Shown here piece by piece: positions 25,609 through 34,478 of a stretch of 64,000 nt of DNA. Within the stretch, counting starts at the first letter, position 1. Every line of letters starts with the position of its first letter. The stretch is from Muribaculaceae bacterium (GTDB taxonomy: Bacteria > Bacteroidota > Bacteroidia > Bacteroidales > Muribaculaceae): assembly GCA_017462345.1 (NCBI GenBank), contig JAFTRI010000037.1:116326-180325 (forward strand), read 5' to 3'. Under the pieces are notes generated by a model. It did no database searches and was not told the origin of the DNA. It was given only the letters and a program-made list of their open reading frames with translations. The position numbers and the translations under genes were made by a program.

Positions 25609-26766
25609 TTAGTTAATGTTTTTATTATTTAGATTTATCGCAAGTTCCACGGCAAATGTATTTCCGGTTACATCCGTTTTAAGCTCGGCACTATCCCCAT
25701 ATATGAGATCTATGCGATGACGCAGGTTGGACAACCCGATCCCGGTTGTCTCCTTTTTAGGATTTATGGTATCGTAATAATTGAATGTACGGCATCTGAC
25801 CACTCCGTCATGCGCGGAAACGGTAATCTCGACAGGACGCGTCACGTCTCCGGTAACTCCATGCTTGAATATGTTTTCTATGATTACGATAAACATCATC
25901 GGAGCAATTCCCGCATCCTGCATGCCGTCATCAATATCCATGGTCATCCTGAGTACAGACTTGTCACTGAAGCGCATACGCATCAACGCCATATAATTGT
26001 TAATGAACTTCACCTCCTTGGACAACGGCACGGTTGACGGATTTTCATACAGGATATACCTTAACATATTGCTCAATTCATGTACCGCATACTGAGCTTT
26101 TTCCTGATTCACCGCAATAAGGGCATATATCGAATTGAGTACATTGAACAGGAAATGAGGATTCAACTGTTTTTTCAAGGTTTTCAGTTCCTCCTTACGC
26201 TGGTACGCCTCAAGCTGCTCGCGATAATGCTGGATATTTGCCCACCGGCTTCTCAGTTTTAAAGCCAGTGCCAAGAACATTACAAGAACAATCATTACCG
26301 CATCCCTAACATATCGGCCGATAAAATGAGCCGTACGCTGGAAATCCATTGCATCCTCATCAATGTCATGCACATGACCATCAGGGGGCGGCAAAGGATG
26401 AATGCCCGGGCCATGCCCATGATACACATCCGGATGATGGTGCGATGGCTCAAGTTCCCATAACAGATAGCACACCGCCAGCATCACGGTCATCAGCAAA
26501 GTATTGTACACAGCAAACCGTAATTTGGAATTACGCCTGTCAAAACACCGGTCGATTATCACATAATAGTTCACATAGAACACTATCAGCAGGAGCAATG
26601 ACTTTACGTATATGTGAGTAGGGATATCCGTCCGATGTTCATTACTTATGTTCATCACAATCTCAGGGAAGAAAATAAGGATAAACAACACGACAAAATG
26701 GGAACAGAACGTCACCACTTTCTGCTTCCTGCTATTTTCCACAATTGGCATTTTACGGCTATCCAT
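25609..26766 (-). CDS. LytS-type sensor histidine kinase with His-rich periplasmic loop
   Basis: A 385-residue kinase. Four membrane helices are predicted (about 18-38, 54-72, 84-104, 151-170). The loop between helices 3 and 4 should be periplasmic and holds eight histidines in 25 residues (His109-111, 116, 118, 123, 131, 133) followed by an acidic patch (DIDEDAMD). A short coiled coil (about 176-200) leads to the His_kinase domain with the phospho-acceptor His204 in LNPHFLFNVLNSIYAL, and a divergent ATPase domain (IIENIFKHGV as N box, GIGLSNLRHRIDLIYG as G box). The signal is unknown; metal sensing through the histidines is an inference. An in-frame ATG at 26751 is an alternative start. Confidence 0.9.
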   Translation of the reverse strand: MDSRKMPIVENSRKQKVVTFCSHFVVLFILIFFPEIVMNISNEHRTDIPTHIYVKSLLLLIVFYVNYYVIIDRCFDRRNSKLRFAVYNTLLMTVMLAVCYLLWELEPSHHHPDVYHGHGPGIHPLPPPDGHVHDIDEDAMDFQRTAHFIGRYVRDAVMIVLVMFLALALKLRSRWANIQHYREQLEAYQRKEELKTLKKQLNPHFLFNVLNSIYALIAVNQEKAQYAVHELSNMLRYILYENPSTVPLSKEVKFINNYMALMRMRFSDKSVLRMTMDIDDGMQDAGIAPMMFIVIIENIFKHGVTGDVTRPVEITVSAHDGVVRCRTFNYYDTINPKKETTGIGLSNLRHRIDLIYGDSAELKTDVTGNTFAVELAINLNNKNIN

Positions 26767-26822
26767 ATATCAAATCAAGAAATATACCCGTTAAATTTGG
26801 GATATTCCTATTCCATATACGA

Positions 26823-26855
26823 CAAATATAGCTTCACAGCACACGGATTGACAAA
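26823..26855 (-). promoter_or_regulatory. Promoter of the LytS/LytTR operon
   Basis: On the minus strand: TTTG (26855-26852), a 21-base spacer, TATATTTG (26830-26823). The leader to the ATG at 26766 would be about 50 bases. Confidence 0.6.
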
Positions 26856-27392
26856 TTTTTTAGATAAAATGTGTTTTGTATTGTATTTAAAATTTGATTA
26901 TGGCGACAAATCAACCTTTTTTTATGTAACTGTTAACCCATAAACCCATTTTATTGACGTTTGTAAAAAAAACGTCCGCCAGCCCCCTTCTATCAGGGAA
27001 CTGTAGGACTAAAGCCAAAAGGCATGATTTGTGATTCTAAAGATAGTTGTCTTATAGCAATTAAAGTGTAGAGATTATATCATACAGTATACCGTTATCA
27101 TCCAGACGCGTTTCACAACGAACCTTTCTACGATTGTCTCGATCCTAAGATAAAATGCGTAAAATAATTAATCAGTCCTAAGGATGTCAACCGGTATCTC
27201 TAAATTTTCGGCAAAATTAGATTCGTTTTTTTTAATATACAACCCATCATTCAATAATATTCACAAACACCGCAACAATAGTGCATAAATTTTAACTTAT
27301 TACACATCAAAAAACAATTATTAAGTATAATTATCTGCCTCATGTAGAATAATCATCCACACATCTTCCCGACAACTAATAATTATAATATA
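26856..27392. other. AT-rich intergenic region, no gene recognised
   Basis: Part of a 662-base gap between divergent genes. It is clearly AT-richer than the surrounding genes. A short dyad (GACGTTT with AAACGTC, about 26955-26976) is present. No open frame, tRNA, or repeat shared with the rest of the window is visible. It may hold regulatory sites or degraded sequence; I see nothing that decides this. Confidence 0.4.
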
Positions 27393-27400
27393 TACCTTTG
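27393..27400 (+). promoter_or_regulatory. -7 box of the FISUMP lipoprotein gene
   Basis: TACCTTTG lies 28 bases before the ATG at 27429 and matches the -7 consensus fully; the -33 region is AT-rich without a clear TTG. Confidence 0.55.
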
Positions 27401-27428
27401 CGACCAAAATCCAATTAATTACTAAACA

Positions 27429-28079
27429 ATGAAAAAGCTACATATTTTCGGAATAACACTTATTTTGGCTTTAGGCATTGGATTAGCGTCCTGCGGAGGT
27501 CAAAAGTCTACTGCCGAACAGAACAATATTGACCAATATGGGATCTGCCTGGATCAGGAAGTGGATCTCGGACTATCGGTAAAATGGGCTGCATGGAATG
27601 TCGGCGCCACATCTCCCGACGGATACGGTGATTACTACGCATGGGGAGAAGTTGACGGGAAGAAGAATTACAGCACAGGAAGCTACAAATATTACAATGC
27701 AGGAAAATATGAGGTCATAGGCAACCTGAGCAGTTCGGTTCATGATGCAGCCACTTTCCGGTGGGGCGGCAATTGGCGTATTCCATCAAGGGACGAGTTC
27801 GATGAACTGATCAACAAATGCACATGGGAATGGTTTATATACAAAGGGGTTAACGGATACAAAGTGACAGGGCCAAACGGCAACAGCATTTTCCTTCCCG
27901 CCGCTGGATACAAGCACGGCACGACCCACGACAACCCCGAGGCCTACGGCGTATATTGGACAAGCACATCCTACAATGCCGACCAGGGATATGCTTGGAA
28001 CGTATTCTTTTCTAACAGCGGACACGGCCTGTACAACAGTGGCCGCACCAATGGCATGACCATACGACCGGTAAGATAA
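27429..28079 (+). CDS. FISUMP-domain lipoprotein
   Basis: A 216-residue protein with a lipobox (GLASC, Cys about 22). The rest is one domain of the type first noted as a Fibrobacter succinogenes major paralogous domain and common in Bacteroidales: VDLGLSVKWAAWNVGATSPD, DYYAWGEVDGK, ATFRWGGNWRIPSRDEFDEL, GYKVTGPNGNSIFLPAAGYK, YWTSTSYNADQGYAWNVFF and the end TNGMTIRPVR. This pattern resembles the formylglycine-enzyme/C-type-lectin-like fold but lacks an enzyme's active-site cysteines. It is probably surface-exposed and may bind a ligand; none is known. It stands alone, between an AT-rich gap and a strong terminator. Confidence 0.82.
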   Translation: MKKLHIFGITLILALGIGLASCGGQKSTAEQNNIDQYGICLDQEVDLGLSVKWAAWNVGATSPDGYGDYYAWGEVDGKKNYSTGSYKYYNAGKYEVIGNLSSSVHDAATFRWGGNWRIPSRDEFDELINKCTWEWFIYKGVNGYKVTGPNGNSIFLPAAGYKHGTTHDNPEAYGVYWTSTSYNADQGYAWNVFFSNSGHGLYNSGRTNGMTIRPVR

Positions 28080-28092
28080 TAAAACACACACC

Positions 28093-28140
28093 AAACCTAT
28101 AAGGGTGGCTACCAATCCGGCAGCCACCCTTATAGGTTTT
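28093..28140 (+). terminator. Strong bidirectional terminator between the lipoprotein gene and ettA
   Basis: An 18-bp perfect stem (28093-28110 with 28122-28139) around the loop ACCAATCCGGC, with A-rich flank on one side and T-rich on the other. It ends both the plus-strand lipoprotein transcript and the convergent ettA transcript. Confidence 0.9.
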
Positions 28141-28158
28141 ACACCATTATTCGGCAAA

Positions 28159-29844
28159 TCATTCCATCAACTTGCGATAGCGGCGACGCGGAGGTTCTTT
28201 TCCACCGTTGTGTTCTTTCTTGTATTCCTCATATTCAGAATAAGAGCCCTCATAATACACCACGTTCCCATCACCCTCGAACGACAATATATGCGTACAT
28301 ATACGGTCAAGGAACCACCGGTCGTGGCTTACAACCACCGCACAGCCGGCAAACTCGTCAAGCCCCTCTTCAAGAGCACGCAATGTATTGACATCTATAT
28401 CATTGGTCGGCTCGTCAAGCAACAGCACATTGCCCTCTTCCTTAAGAGCCATCGCAAGATGCAGACGGTTACGCTCGCCTCCCGACAGCACACCGATTTT
28501 CTTTTCCTGATCGGCTCCTGTAAAATTGAACTTTGACAAATAGGCACGCGCATTGACATCGCGCCCTCCCATCCGGAATGACTCTACGCCTTGGGAGATC
28601 ACCTCATAGACCGTTTTTTCCGGCAACAGGTCATGGTGAGTCTGATCCACGTATGCGATTTTTACAGTTTCTCCCACATCAAAAGTCCCGGCATCCGGCT
28701 TTTCCTGACCCATAATGAGCCGGAATAGAGTGGTTTTTCCGGCCCCGTTCGGACCGATGACGCCAACTATACCGTTTGGCGGCAACGTGAAATTAAGATC
28801 AGTGAACAGCTGTTTTTTCCCGAATGCCTTTGCAAGTGATGACGCCTCTATAACTTTATTTCCGAGACGCGGGCCATTAGGTATAAATATTTCAAGACGT
28901 TCCTCCCGTTCCTTCTGATCCTCATTCAACAGGCGGTCATACGAAGACAAGCGGGCTTTACCCTTGGCCTGACGGGCTTTAGGAGCCATACGCACCCATT
29001 CAAGCTCCCGCTCAAGAGTTTTACGTCGTTTGCTTGCCTGTTTTTCTTCCTGAGCCATACGTTTGGTCTTCTGGTCGAGCCATGAAGAATAATTTCCTTT
29101 CCACGGAATACCTTCGCCACGGTCAAGTTCAAGAATCCACCCGGCCACATGGTCGAGGAAATAACGGTCATGAGTAATAGCGATTACCGTACCGGGATAT
29201 TGCTGCAGATGCTGTTCAAGCCAGTCTATCGACTCTGCATCCAGATGGTTGGTCGGTTCATCGAGCAACAGTATGTCAGGCTGTTGCAACAGTAATCGGC
29301 ACAACGCCACGCGTCGGCGCTCTCCGCCCGACAATGTCGTAACCGGCTGGTCATCGGGCGGGCACTGCAATGCGTCCATCGCACGTTCGAGTTTACTGTC
29401 GATATTCCACGCGTCAGCCGCATCGAGTTTATCCTGCAACTCGGCCTGACGGGCAATAAGAGCCTCCATTTTATCCGGATCGTCAAGAACCTCGGGATCA
29501 GCAAAACTCTCATTCACCTTATCAAACTCGGCAAGCAGATCCATTATCGGCTGCACGCCCTCACGCACTATTTCAATCACGGTTTTCGATGCGTCCAGCT
29601 GCGGTTCCTGCTCCAGATACCCCACAGAGTAACCGGGAGAGAAAACAACCTCTCCCTGATAGCTCTTGTCGATTCCTGCAATGATTTTCAGCAGTGATGA
29701 TTTACCGGAACCGTTAAGTCCTATGATTCCTATTTTTGCTCCGTAGAAAAAAGACAGGTATATATTCTTCAGAACCTGCTTCTGTGGCGGGTAGATCTTG
29801 TTCACCCCCACCATCGAGAATATTACTTTCTTGTCGTCGGCCAT
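28159..29844 (-). CDS. ettA: Energy-dependent translational throttle protein EttA (ABC-F)
   Basis: A 561-residue ABC-F ATPase with two nucleotide-binding domains and no membrane helices. NBD1: Walker A GLNGSGKSSLLK, signature LSGGERRRVALCRLLL, Walker B DILLLDEPTNHLD. NBD2: Walker A GPNGAGKTTLFR, signature LSGGERNRLHLAMAL, Walker B NVLLLDEPTNDID. The linker between them (about 250-320, KTKRMAQEEKQASKRRKTLE) is the P-site tRNA interaction motif region. EttA binds the ribosomal E site and gates the first elongation step according to ADP/ATP ratio. Length and the short arm fit EttA rather than an antibiotic-resistance ABC-F. It follows def by 32 bases. Confidence 0.93.
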   Translation of the reverse strand: MADDKKVIFSMVGVNKIYPPQKQVLKNIYLSFFYGAKIGIIGLNGSGKSSLLKIIAGIDKSYQGEVVFSPGYSVGYLEQEPQLDASKTVIEIVREGVQPIMDLLAEFDKVNESFADPEVLDDPDKMEALIARQAELQDKLDAADAWNIDSKLERAMDALQCPPDDQPVTTLSGGERRRVALCRLLLQQPDILLLDEPTNHLDAESIDWLEQHLQQYPGTVIAITHDRYFLDHVAGWILELDRGEGIPWKGNYSSWLDQKTKRMAQEEKQASKRRKTLERELEWVRMAPKARQAKGKARLSSYDRLLNEDQKEREERLEIFIPNGPRLGNKVIEASSLAKAFGKKQLFTDLNFTLPPNGIVGVIGPNGAGKTTLFRLIMGQEKPDAGTFDVGETVKIAYVDQTHHDLLPEKTVYEVISQGVESFRMGGRDVNARAYLSKFNFTGADQEKKIGVLSGGERNRLHLAMALKEEGNVLLLDEPTNDIDVNTLRALEEGLDEFAGCAVVVSHDRWFLDRICTHILSFEGDGNVVYYEGSYSEYEEYKKEHNGGKEPPRRRYRKLME

Positions 29845-29876
29845 AAAGCGGTCAATGATAATTTTATGTTTAGTGA

Positions 29877-30443
29877 TTACTTTTTCTTCTTTGGGGCATA
29901 TTTTACCGGATAGTCACACCGTATTCTCCCCGAAATGATATTCATGAGTTTGCCTCGTATCAGTTGCTTGCGTATCGGGGATATGTGGTCAATATACAGC
30001 ATCCCTTCAAGATGGTCGCATTCATGCTGGACTATACGGGCGAGGAAACCCGATATTTCCTCCTCATGGGCGACAAAATTCTCGTCCACCCATTTCAGCC
30101 GTATATGTTCCACCCTTGAGACATTTTCCGACAAGCCGGGCAGGCTAAGGCATCCCTCACTGCGGGAAATCTTCTCCCCGTCAAGAATTTCAATCTCCGG
30201 ATTTATCAATGTCAACTTGCGGCCGGCACACTCCGGATGGGTCTCGGCCACAGGATCGGCATCTATCACGACTATACGGTCATTACGTCCTATCTGCGGC
30301 GCGGCAAGTCCTACACCCTCCGATGCATACATCGTCTCATACATGTCATCGACAAGTTTTTTCAGGTCAGGATAATCAGGAGTTATATCTTCCGATTCAT
30401 TCCGGAGCACCGGATGCCCATATAGATATACTGGTAGTTTCAT
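29877..30443 (-). CDS. def: Peptide deformylase
   Basis: A 188-residue metalloenzyme that removes the N-formyl group from nascent proteins. All three motifs are visible: GVGLAAPQIG (about residues 43-52), EGCLSLPG (about 95-102, metal Cys) and the HExxH helix QHECDHLEG (about 139-147). It overlaps ruvX by 4 bases and precedes ettA by 32, grouping two translation-linked genes in one likely transcript. Confidence 0.96.
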   Translation of the reverse strand: MKLPVYLYGHPVLRNESEDITPDYPDLKKLVDDMYETMYASEGVGLAAPQIGRNDRIVVIDADPVAETHPECAGRKLTLINPEIEILDGEKISRSEGCLSLPGLSENVSRVEHIRLKWVDENFVAHEEEISGFLARIVQHECDHLEGMLYIDHISPIRKQLIRGKLMNIISGRIRCDYPVKYAPKKKK

Positions 30444-30862
30444 TGGTTATATGATTTGCTTTGTAGATAATCGTTAAGAATGATTGTTGCCGATATTTCA
30501 TCGACTATAGCCTTATTCTGCCGGTCAGTTTTCTTCATCCCGGAGTCAAGCATCGAACGGTGGGCAAGAACCGAAGTGAACCGCTCGTCCCAAAATATGA
30601 TCCTGATGCCGGGCAGTTCCTTTTTCAACCGGTTTATGCCGGGAGTAATATAGCGCATCGACTCCGAGGGTTGTCCCGACATTGTTGTTGGCTGTCCTAC
30701 AACAATCGCATCAACCGTCTCCTTTTTGATATAGTCCTTAACAAACTCGACAAGGCGGTGTGTTGCAACGGTCGCAAGACCGGTGGCCACAATGCACAAC
30801 GGATCGGTCACAGCGATGCCGCAACGTTTTCGTCCATAATCTATTGACATCAATCGTCCCAC
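30440..30862 (-). CDS. ruvX: Holliday junction resolvase-like RNase H-fold protein (RuvX/YqgF)
   Basis: A 140-residue YqgF protein. The first catalytic Asp is in LMSIDYGRKRCGIAVTD, the Glu region in AIVVGQPTTMSGQPSE, and the last in FWDERFTSVLAHRSML; the end KAIVDEISATIILNDYLQ is the conserved DxxAAxxIL helix. The family acts in 16S rRNA 5'-end maturation in some bacteria and was first predicted as a resolvase. Four-base overlap with def and 39 bases after the glycosyltransferase gene. Confidence 0.93.
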   Translation of the reverse strand: MGRLMSIDYGRKRCGIAVTDPLCIVATGLATVATHRLVEFVKDYIKKETVDAIVVGQPTTMSGQPSESMRYITPGINRLKKELPGIRIIFWDERFTSVLAHRSMLDSGMKKTDRQNKAIVDEISATIILNDYLQSKSYNQ

Positions 30863-30901
30863 ACGACAAAGATACGCATTTAACGCCGCATCCGAAAAAA
30901 T

Positions 30902-32050
30902 TTACCTCCATTTTGTTTCCACGGAATCATAGAACCGGTACAACGAATCCCTCACCAAACGGCATCCGTAACGCTCCACTACAAGACGGCGGGCATTCCC
31001 TGCCATATAATTACATTTACCTTCATTGTCACACATCTCCCTCATGGCTGCATAGAGAGCATCGGAATCATGTGGCGGGATAATGACACCATTCTCTCCC
31101 GGTATCACTATTTCATTGGAACCGTTAATATCTGTAACAATCGACGGGAGCCCCATCGCGCCGGCCTCTATCACTACATTCGGGAAGCCCTCACGGTAGC
31201 TCGGGAATGCCAGGACATCCGATGCCGCCATCCAAGGCCTGACGTCTTCCTGTTCACCGACAGCCTCAATATCAGGATTGTTTTCGATCATTTTCCATAT
31301 TTCCGGTCTGAGAGGGTCAAGATGCGGTTCCCCTCTCCCGACAAGCAGCAGCCTGATAGACTTACACTCCTTTTCCAATCGCACAAAGGCCTCAACAAGC
31401 TCATTTATACCCTTGTCTCCGACGAGACGCCCAACATACACAAACGTCATCACCCCCGGCTTACGTATTTTTCCGGCAACAGCCATCACCTCTGCAGTCC
31501 TGTCATAGTATTCCGGATCTATACCTCGCACATTACCGTTTGCAAGCACTCTCATAGGCTTACGCGTTATTCCGGCTCTCTCGATATCCCGTTTAACACC
31601 CAAGCCCTCAGGTATTACATGTGTGGCGCATGCACACAACAGCCCGTCAGTCGCCATCAGTAACCGGCGTTTCAGCCCAGTCGCCGTCGGCCACACCAGA
31701 CCGGTGAACGTATGTACCCTTACCGGCACACCGGTCATCTTTGCTGCAAGCATGCACAATAACCCGGCCTTAGGGGTCATGCTGTGTACCATCCACGGCC
31801 GTTCCCTGCGCATCAGCCTCACCAAGTGCCACAACGATTTCAGATCGGCAAGCGGGGCTATATGGCGTTTCATTTCAACAGCTTCAGCCCTGACACCTTC
31901 CCGTCGGGCAACCAGCTCCAGATCCGCACCCGGAGAAGACACGGCCAACACATCATACTTCTCCGACAATTCACGCAACATATCCTTACAGAATGTCTCA
32001 AGCGACGTTGGCACAGTTGTAGCCCGTATTATTTTTCTCTTTTGCGACAT
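30902..32050 (-). CDS. Family 4 glycosyltransferase (GT-B)
   Basis: A 382-residue GT-B enzyme if started at ATG 32050 (MSQKRKIIRAT); ATGs at 32062, 32071 and 32092 are in frame, but the last two would lie over a TAAATTTG box. The N-terminal half matches Glyco_transf_4 (MVHSMTPKAGLLCMLAAKMT, VRVHTFTGLVWPT) and the C-terminal half GT group 1 (VYVGRLVGDKGINELVEAF, SDVLAFPSYREGFPNVVIEA with the EGFPNV nucleotide-sugar motif). Closest in pattern to capsule or O-antigen glycosyltransferases such as those transferring N-acetylgalactosamine or fucose; the donor cannot be assigned. It heads the ruvX-def-ettA run but is functionally unrelated. Confidence 0.85.
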   Translation of the reverse strand: MSQKRKIIRATTVPTSLETFCKDMLRELSEKYDVLAVSSPGADLELVARREGVRAEAVEMKRHIAPLADLKSLWHLVRLMRRERPWMVHSMTPKAGLLCMLAAKMTGVPVRVHTFTGLVWPTATGLKRRLLMATDGLLCACATHVIPEGLGVKRDIERAGITRKPMRVLANGNVRGIDPEYYDRTAEVMAVAGKIRKPGVMTFVYVGRLVGDKGINELVEAFVRLEKECKSIRLLLVGRGEPHLDPLRPEIWKMIENNPDIEAVGEQEDVRPWMAASDVLAFPSYREGFPNVVIEAGAMGLPSIVTDINGSNEIVIPGENGVIIPPHDSDALYAAMREMCDNEGKCNYMAGNARRLVVERYGCRLVRDSLYRFYDSVETKWR

Positions 32051-32073
32051 AGACAGCGACATTGTTTCCATGG

Positions 32074-32109
32074 CAAATTTAGCAAAAATCAAGAAATTGA
32101 CTACCTTTG
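32074..32109. promoter_or_regulatory. Divergent -7 boxes for the glycosyltransferase and tamL genes
   Basis: TACCTTTG at 32102-32109 on the plus strand precedes the tamL ATG by 19 bases. CAAATTTA at 32074-32081 gives TAAATTTG on the minus strand, upstream of the glycosyltransferase starts at 32062 and 32050. Neither has a strong -33 TTG, so spacing-based support is weak. Confidence 0.5.
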
Positions 32110-32128
32110 CAACCAGAAAACAGAGGGC

Positions 32129-34468
32129 ATGACAAGACTGAACCGCTTTCAGGTTTTATTATTTCCGATAATGGCTGTAGTCCTTTGGGGGTGCAGTTCG
32201 ACCAAACATGTGCCACAGGGGAAACATCTCGTCGACAAAGTTGAGATAACAGTCGAGGATACCAAAAACGTGACATCCACCGAATTATATAATTTTCTGC
32301 GTCAGACGCCCAACCACAAAGTCCTCGGCTTCGCCAAGCTTCAGCTTGCCACATACAGCCTTTCAGGACATGACTCGACACGATGGTATAACCGTTGGCT
32401 ACGACGGTTGGGGCAGGCTCCGGTCATCTACGACCAGTCCCTCACCGATGCTTCTGCACGGCAACTGCAACAGGCAATGATAAACAAGGGCTATATGGAT
32501 GCCACCGTGTCAGTCGACACCATACGGCGGGACAAAAAAAAGAAAATCAACGTCAGATACACAGTCCACGCAGGGACACCGCACTCAATCTCATCAATCA
32601 AATATAACATCCCCGATTCGACCATATCGGCATACATCATGCAAGATTCCACCCGCTTCACGATAAAGCATGGGGATCTGCTCGACAGGGACAACCTTGA
32701 CGCTGAACGTGCCCGCATAACCGATCGCCTGCACAATCAAGGATACTATGCGTTCAACAAGGAATACATCACTTTCACGGCCGATACCCTGACAGGGGAA
32801 AAAGGAGTAGACCTGACGTTGAATGTCAATCCCCCGAGGAATGAAGCCGGAATCCCCGACACGCTCAACCTTCACCGGCGCTACTACATACGCAACGTAA
32901 TATACGTGACAGATTATGACCTGGACAATATTGTAGGGAACTACACATTCAACGCCACAGATACGGTCTACTATAAACAGCTTATGATTCTCTACGGGAC
33001 CGACCGTTATCTCAGGCCACAGGTTCTCGACGAGAACTGCCACATCGTCCCGGGCGAGATGTACCAGTCAAGCCAGATAGAACGCACATACGAGTCACTG
33101 GGACGCCTTGGCATACTGAAATCAGCCAATATCTCGATCCGCCCCGTTGCAGAAATCGACGGCAACATGTGGCTGGATGCCTACATCCTGCTTAAAAGGA
33201 ACAAAAAACAGGGGGTGACCCTGGAACTTGAAGGCACAAACTCCGAAGGGGACTTGGGATTCGGTGTCGGACTCTCTTACCAGCACCGCAACCTCGCCAA
33301 AGGCTCGGAACTGCTAACGACAAAATTCCGCACCGCTTACGAAAGCCTGTCAGGGAACCTCGACGGATTGATAAACGACCGCTATACCGAATATGCAGGG
33401 GAAATAGGTATCACATTCCCTAAATTCATGGCTCCGTTCCTGTCCCGCCGTTTCAAGAAAAGGGTAAGGGCAAGCACTGAATTTGCCGTATCGTTCAACT
33501 ATCAGGAACGGCCCGAATATACACGCATCATTGCCGGTGCGGCATGGAAATACAAGTGGACCAACCGCAGCAACACGACACGACGCACTTTCGACCTCAT
33601 CGACATAAACTACGTGTATCTTCCCAGCAGCACAATTGACTTCATTGACCAGATAGCCCCATCCAACCCGCTGTTGCGATACAGTTACGAGGACCACTTC
33701 ATCATGCGCATGGGGTACACCTACACCCACACCAACAAGCGCATCGCCTCACCGACATTGAGCAGATACCGCCTACAACCGTCAGTATATACGATACGCG
33801 CATCAATCGAAACGGCCGGCAACGTACTTTACGCATTGTCATCGCTTTCCGGACAACAACGCGAAAGCGGAGTCTATAAAATCTTCGGGATACAATACTC
33901 ACAATACGTAAAAGGAGAGGTAGACTACACCCGTCTATGGAATCTCAATTCACGCAACACCATTGCATTCCATATAGGGACAGGCATAGGAGTCCCGTAT
34001 GGCAATTCCTCCATGATTCCATTCGAGAAACGTTTCTATGCAGGAGGAGCCAACGGTGTCAGAGGATGGAGCGTACGCACTCTCGGCCCGGGGAATTATG
34101 ATGCAAAGAATTCCGTGACCGACTTTATCAACCAATGTGGGGATATCCGTTTGGATTTAAGCCTTGAATACCGGGCAAAACTATTCTGGGTCATCGAAGG
34201 AGGGTTGTTTATCGATGCCGGGAACATCTGGACAATAGAGTCCTACGAGAACCAGCCCGGAGGCAGATTCCGATTCGACAGGTTCTATAAAGAAATCGCA
34301 TGGGCCTACGGTGCCGGAATACGCCTCGACTTCACATACTTCCTGTTGCGTTTCGACTTAGGTATGAAAGCCTACAATCCGGCACTGAATCAGGAGCGAT
34401 GGCCCATAGTAAACCCCAACTGGAAACGAGATGCCACATTCCATTTCTCTGTAGGATACCCATTTTAA
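32129..34468 (+). CDS. tamL: TamL, Omp85-family outer-membrane assembly lipoprotein
   Basis: A 779-residue protein with a lipobox (VVLWGC, Cys22), read from ATG 32129; the open frame upstream runs antisense to the glycosyltransferase. POTRA-like domains occupy the N-terminal half (HLVDKVEITVEDTKNVTSTE, HSISSIKYNIPDSTISAYI, RYYIRNVIYVTDYDLDN). The C-terminal half is a 16-strand Omp85 barrel with the lid-lock segment RFYAGGANGVRGWSVRTLGP, and ends in Phe (VGYPF). In Bacteroidota the TamA homologue is a lipoprotein called TamL, acting with a TamB partner, which is not in the window. It should help assemble outer-membrane proteins or transport lipids to the outer membrane. HAD gene follows by 10 bases. 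Confidence 0.9.
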   Translation: MTRLNRFQVLLFPIMAVVLWGCSSTKHVPQGKHLVDKVEITVEDTKNVTSTELYNFLRQTPNHKVLGFAKLQLATYSLSGHDSTRWYNRWLRRLGQAPVIYDQSLTDASARQLQQAMINKGYMDATVSVDTIRRDKKKKINVRYTVHAGTPHSISSIKYNIPDSTISAYIMQDSTRFTIKHGDLLDRDNLDAERARITDRLHNQGYYAFNKEYITFTADTLTGEKGVDLTLNVNPPRNEAGIPDTLNLHRRYYIRNVIYVTDYDLDNIVGNYTFNATDTVYYKQLMILYGTDRYLRPQVLDENCHIVPGEMYQSSQIERTYESLGRLGILKSANISIRPVAEIDGNMWLDAYILLKRNKKQGVTLELEGTNSEGDLGFGVGLSYQHRNLAKGSELLTTKFRTAYESLSGNLDGLINDRYTEYAGEIGITFPKFMAPFLSRRFKKRVRASTEFAVSFNYQERPEYTRIIAGAAWKYKWTNRSNTTRRTFDLIDINYVYLPSSTIDFIDQIAPSNPLLRYSYEDHFIMRMGYTYTHTNKRIASPTLSRYRLQPSVYTIRASIETAGNVLYALSSLSGQQRESGVYKIFGIQYSQYVKGEVDYTRLWNLNSRNTIAFHIGTGIGVPYGNSSMIPFEKRFYAGGANGVRGWSVRTLGPGNYDAKNSVTDFINQCGDIRLDLSLEYRAKLFWVIEGGLFIDAGNIWTIESYENQPGGRFRFDRFYKEIAWAYGAGIRLDFTYFLLRFDLGMKAYNPALNQERWPIVNPNWKRDATFHFSVGYPF

Positions 34469-34478
34469 AATTTTCCCT

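Noticed and set aside
26955-26976. Dyad GACGTTT/AAACGTC as a terminator
   Set aside because: It is not downstream of any gene on either strand and lacks a suitable T tract.
27429-28079. Target gene of a diversity-generating retroelement
   Set aside because: The fold is suggestive, but no template repeat, accessory gene or reverse transcriptase is present in the window; kept only as a low-level finding.
28159-29844. Antibiotic-resistance ABC-F protein
   Set aside because: Length, both NBD motifs and the short linker fit EttA, and its neighbours are def and ruvX; nothing points to a resistance protein.
31784-32128. 115-residue upstream extension of tamL
   Set aside because: It is antisense to the glycosyltransferase gene; the lipobox signal peptide begins at ATG 32129.
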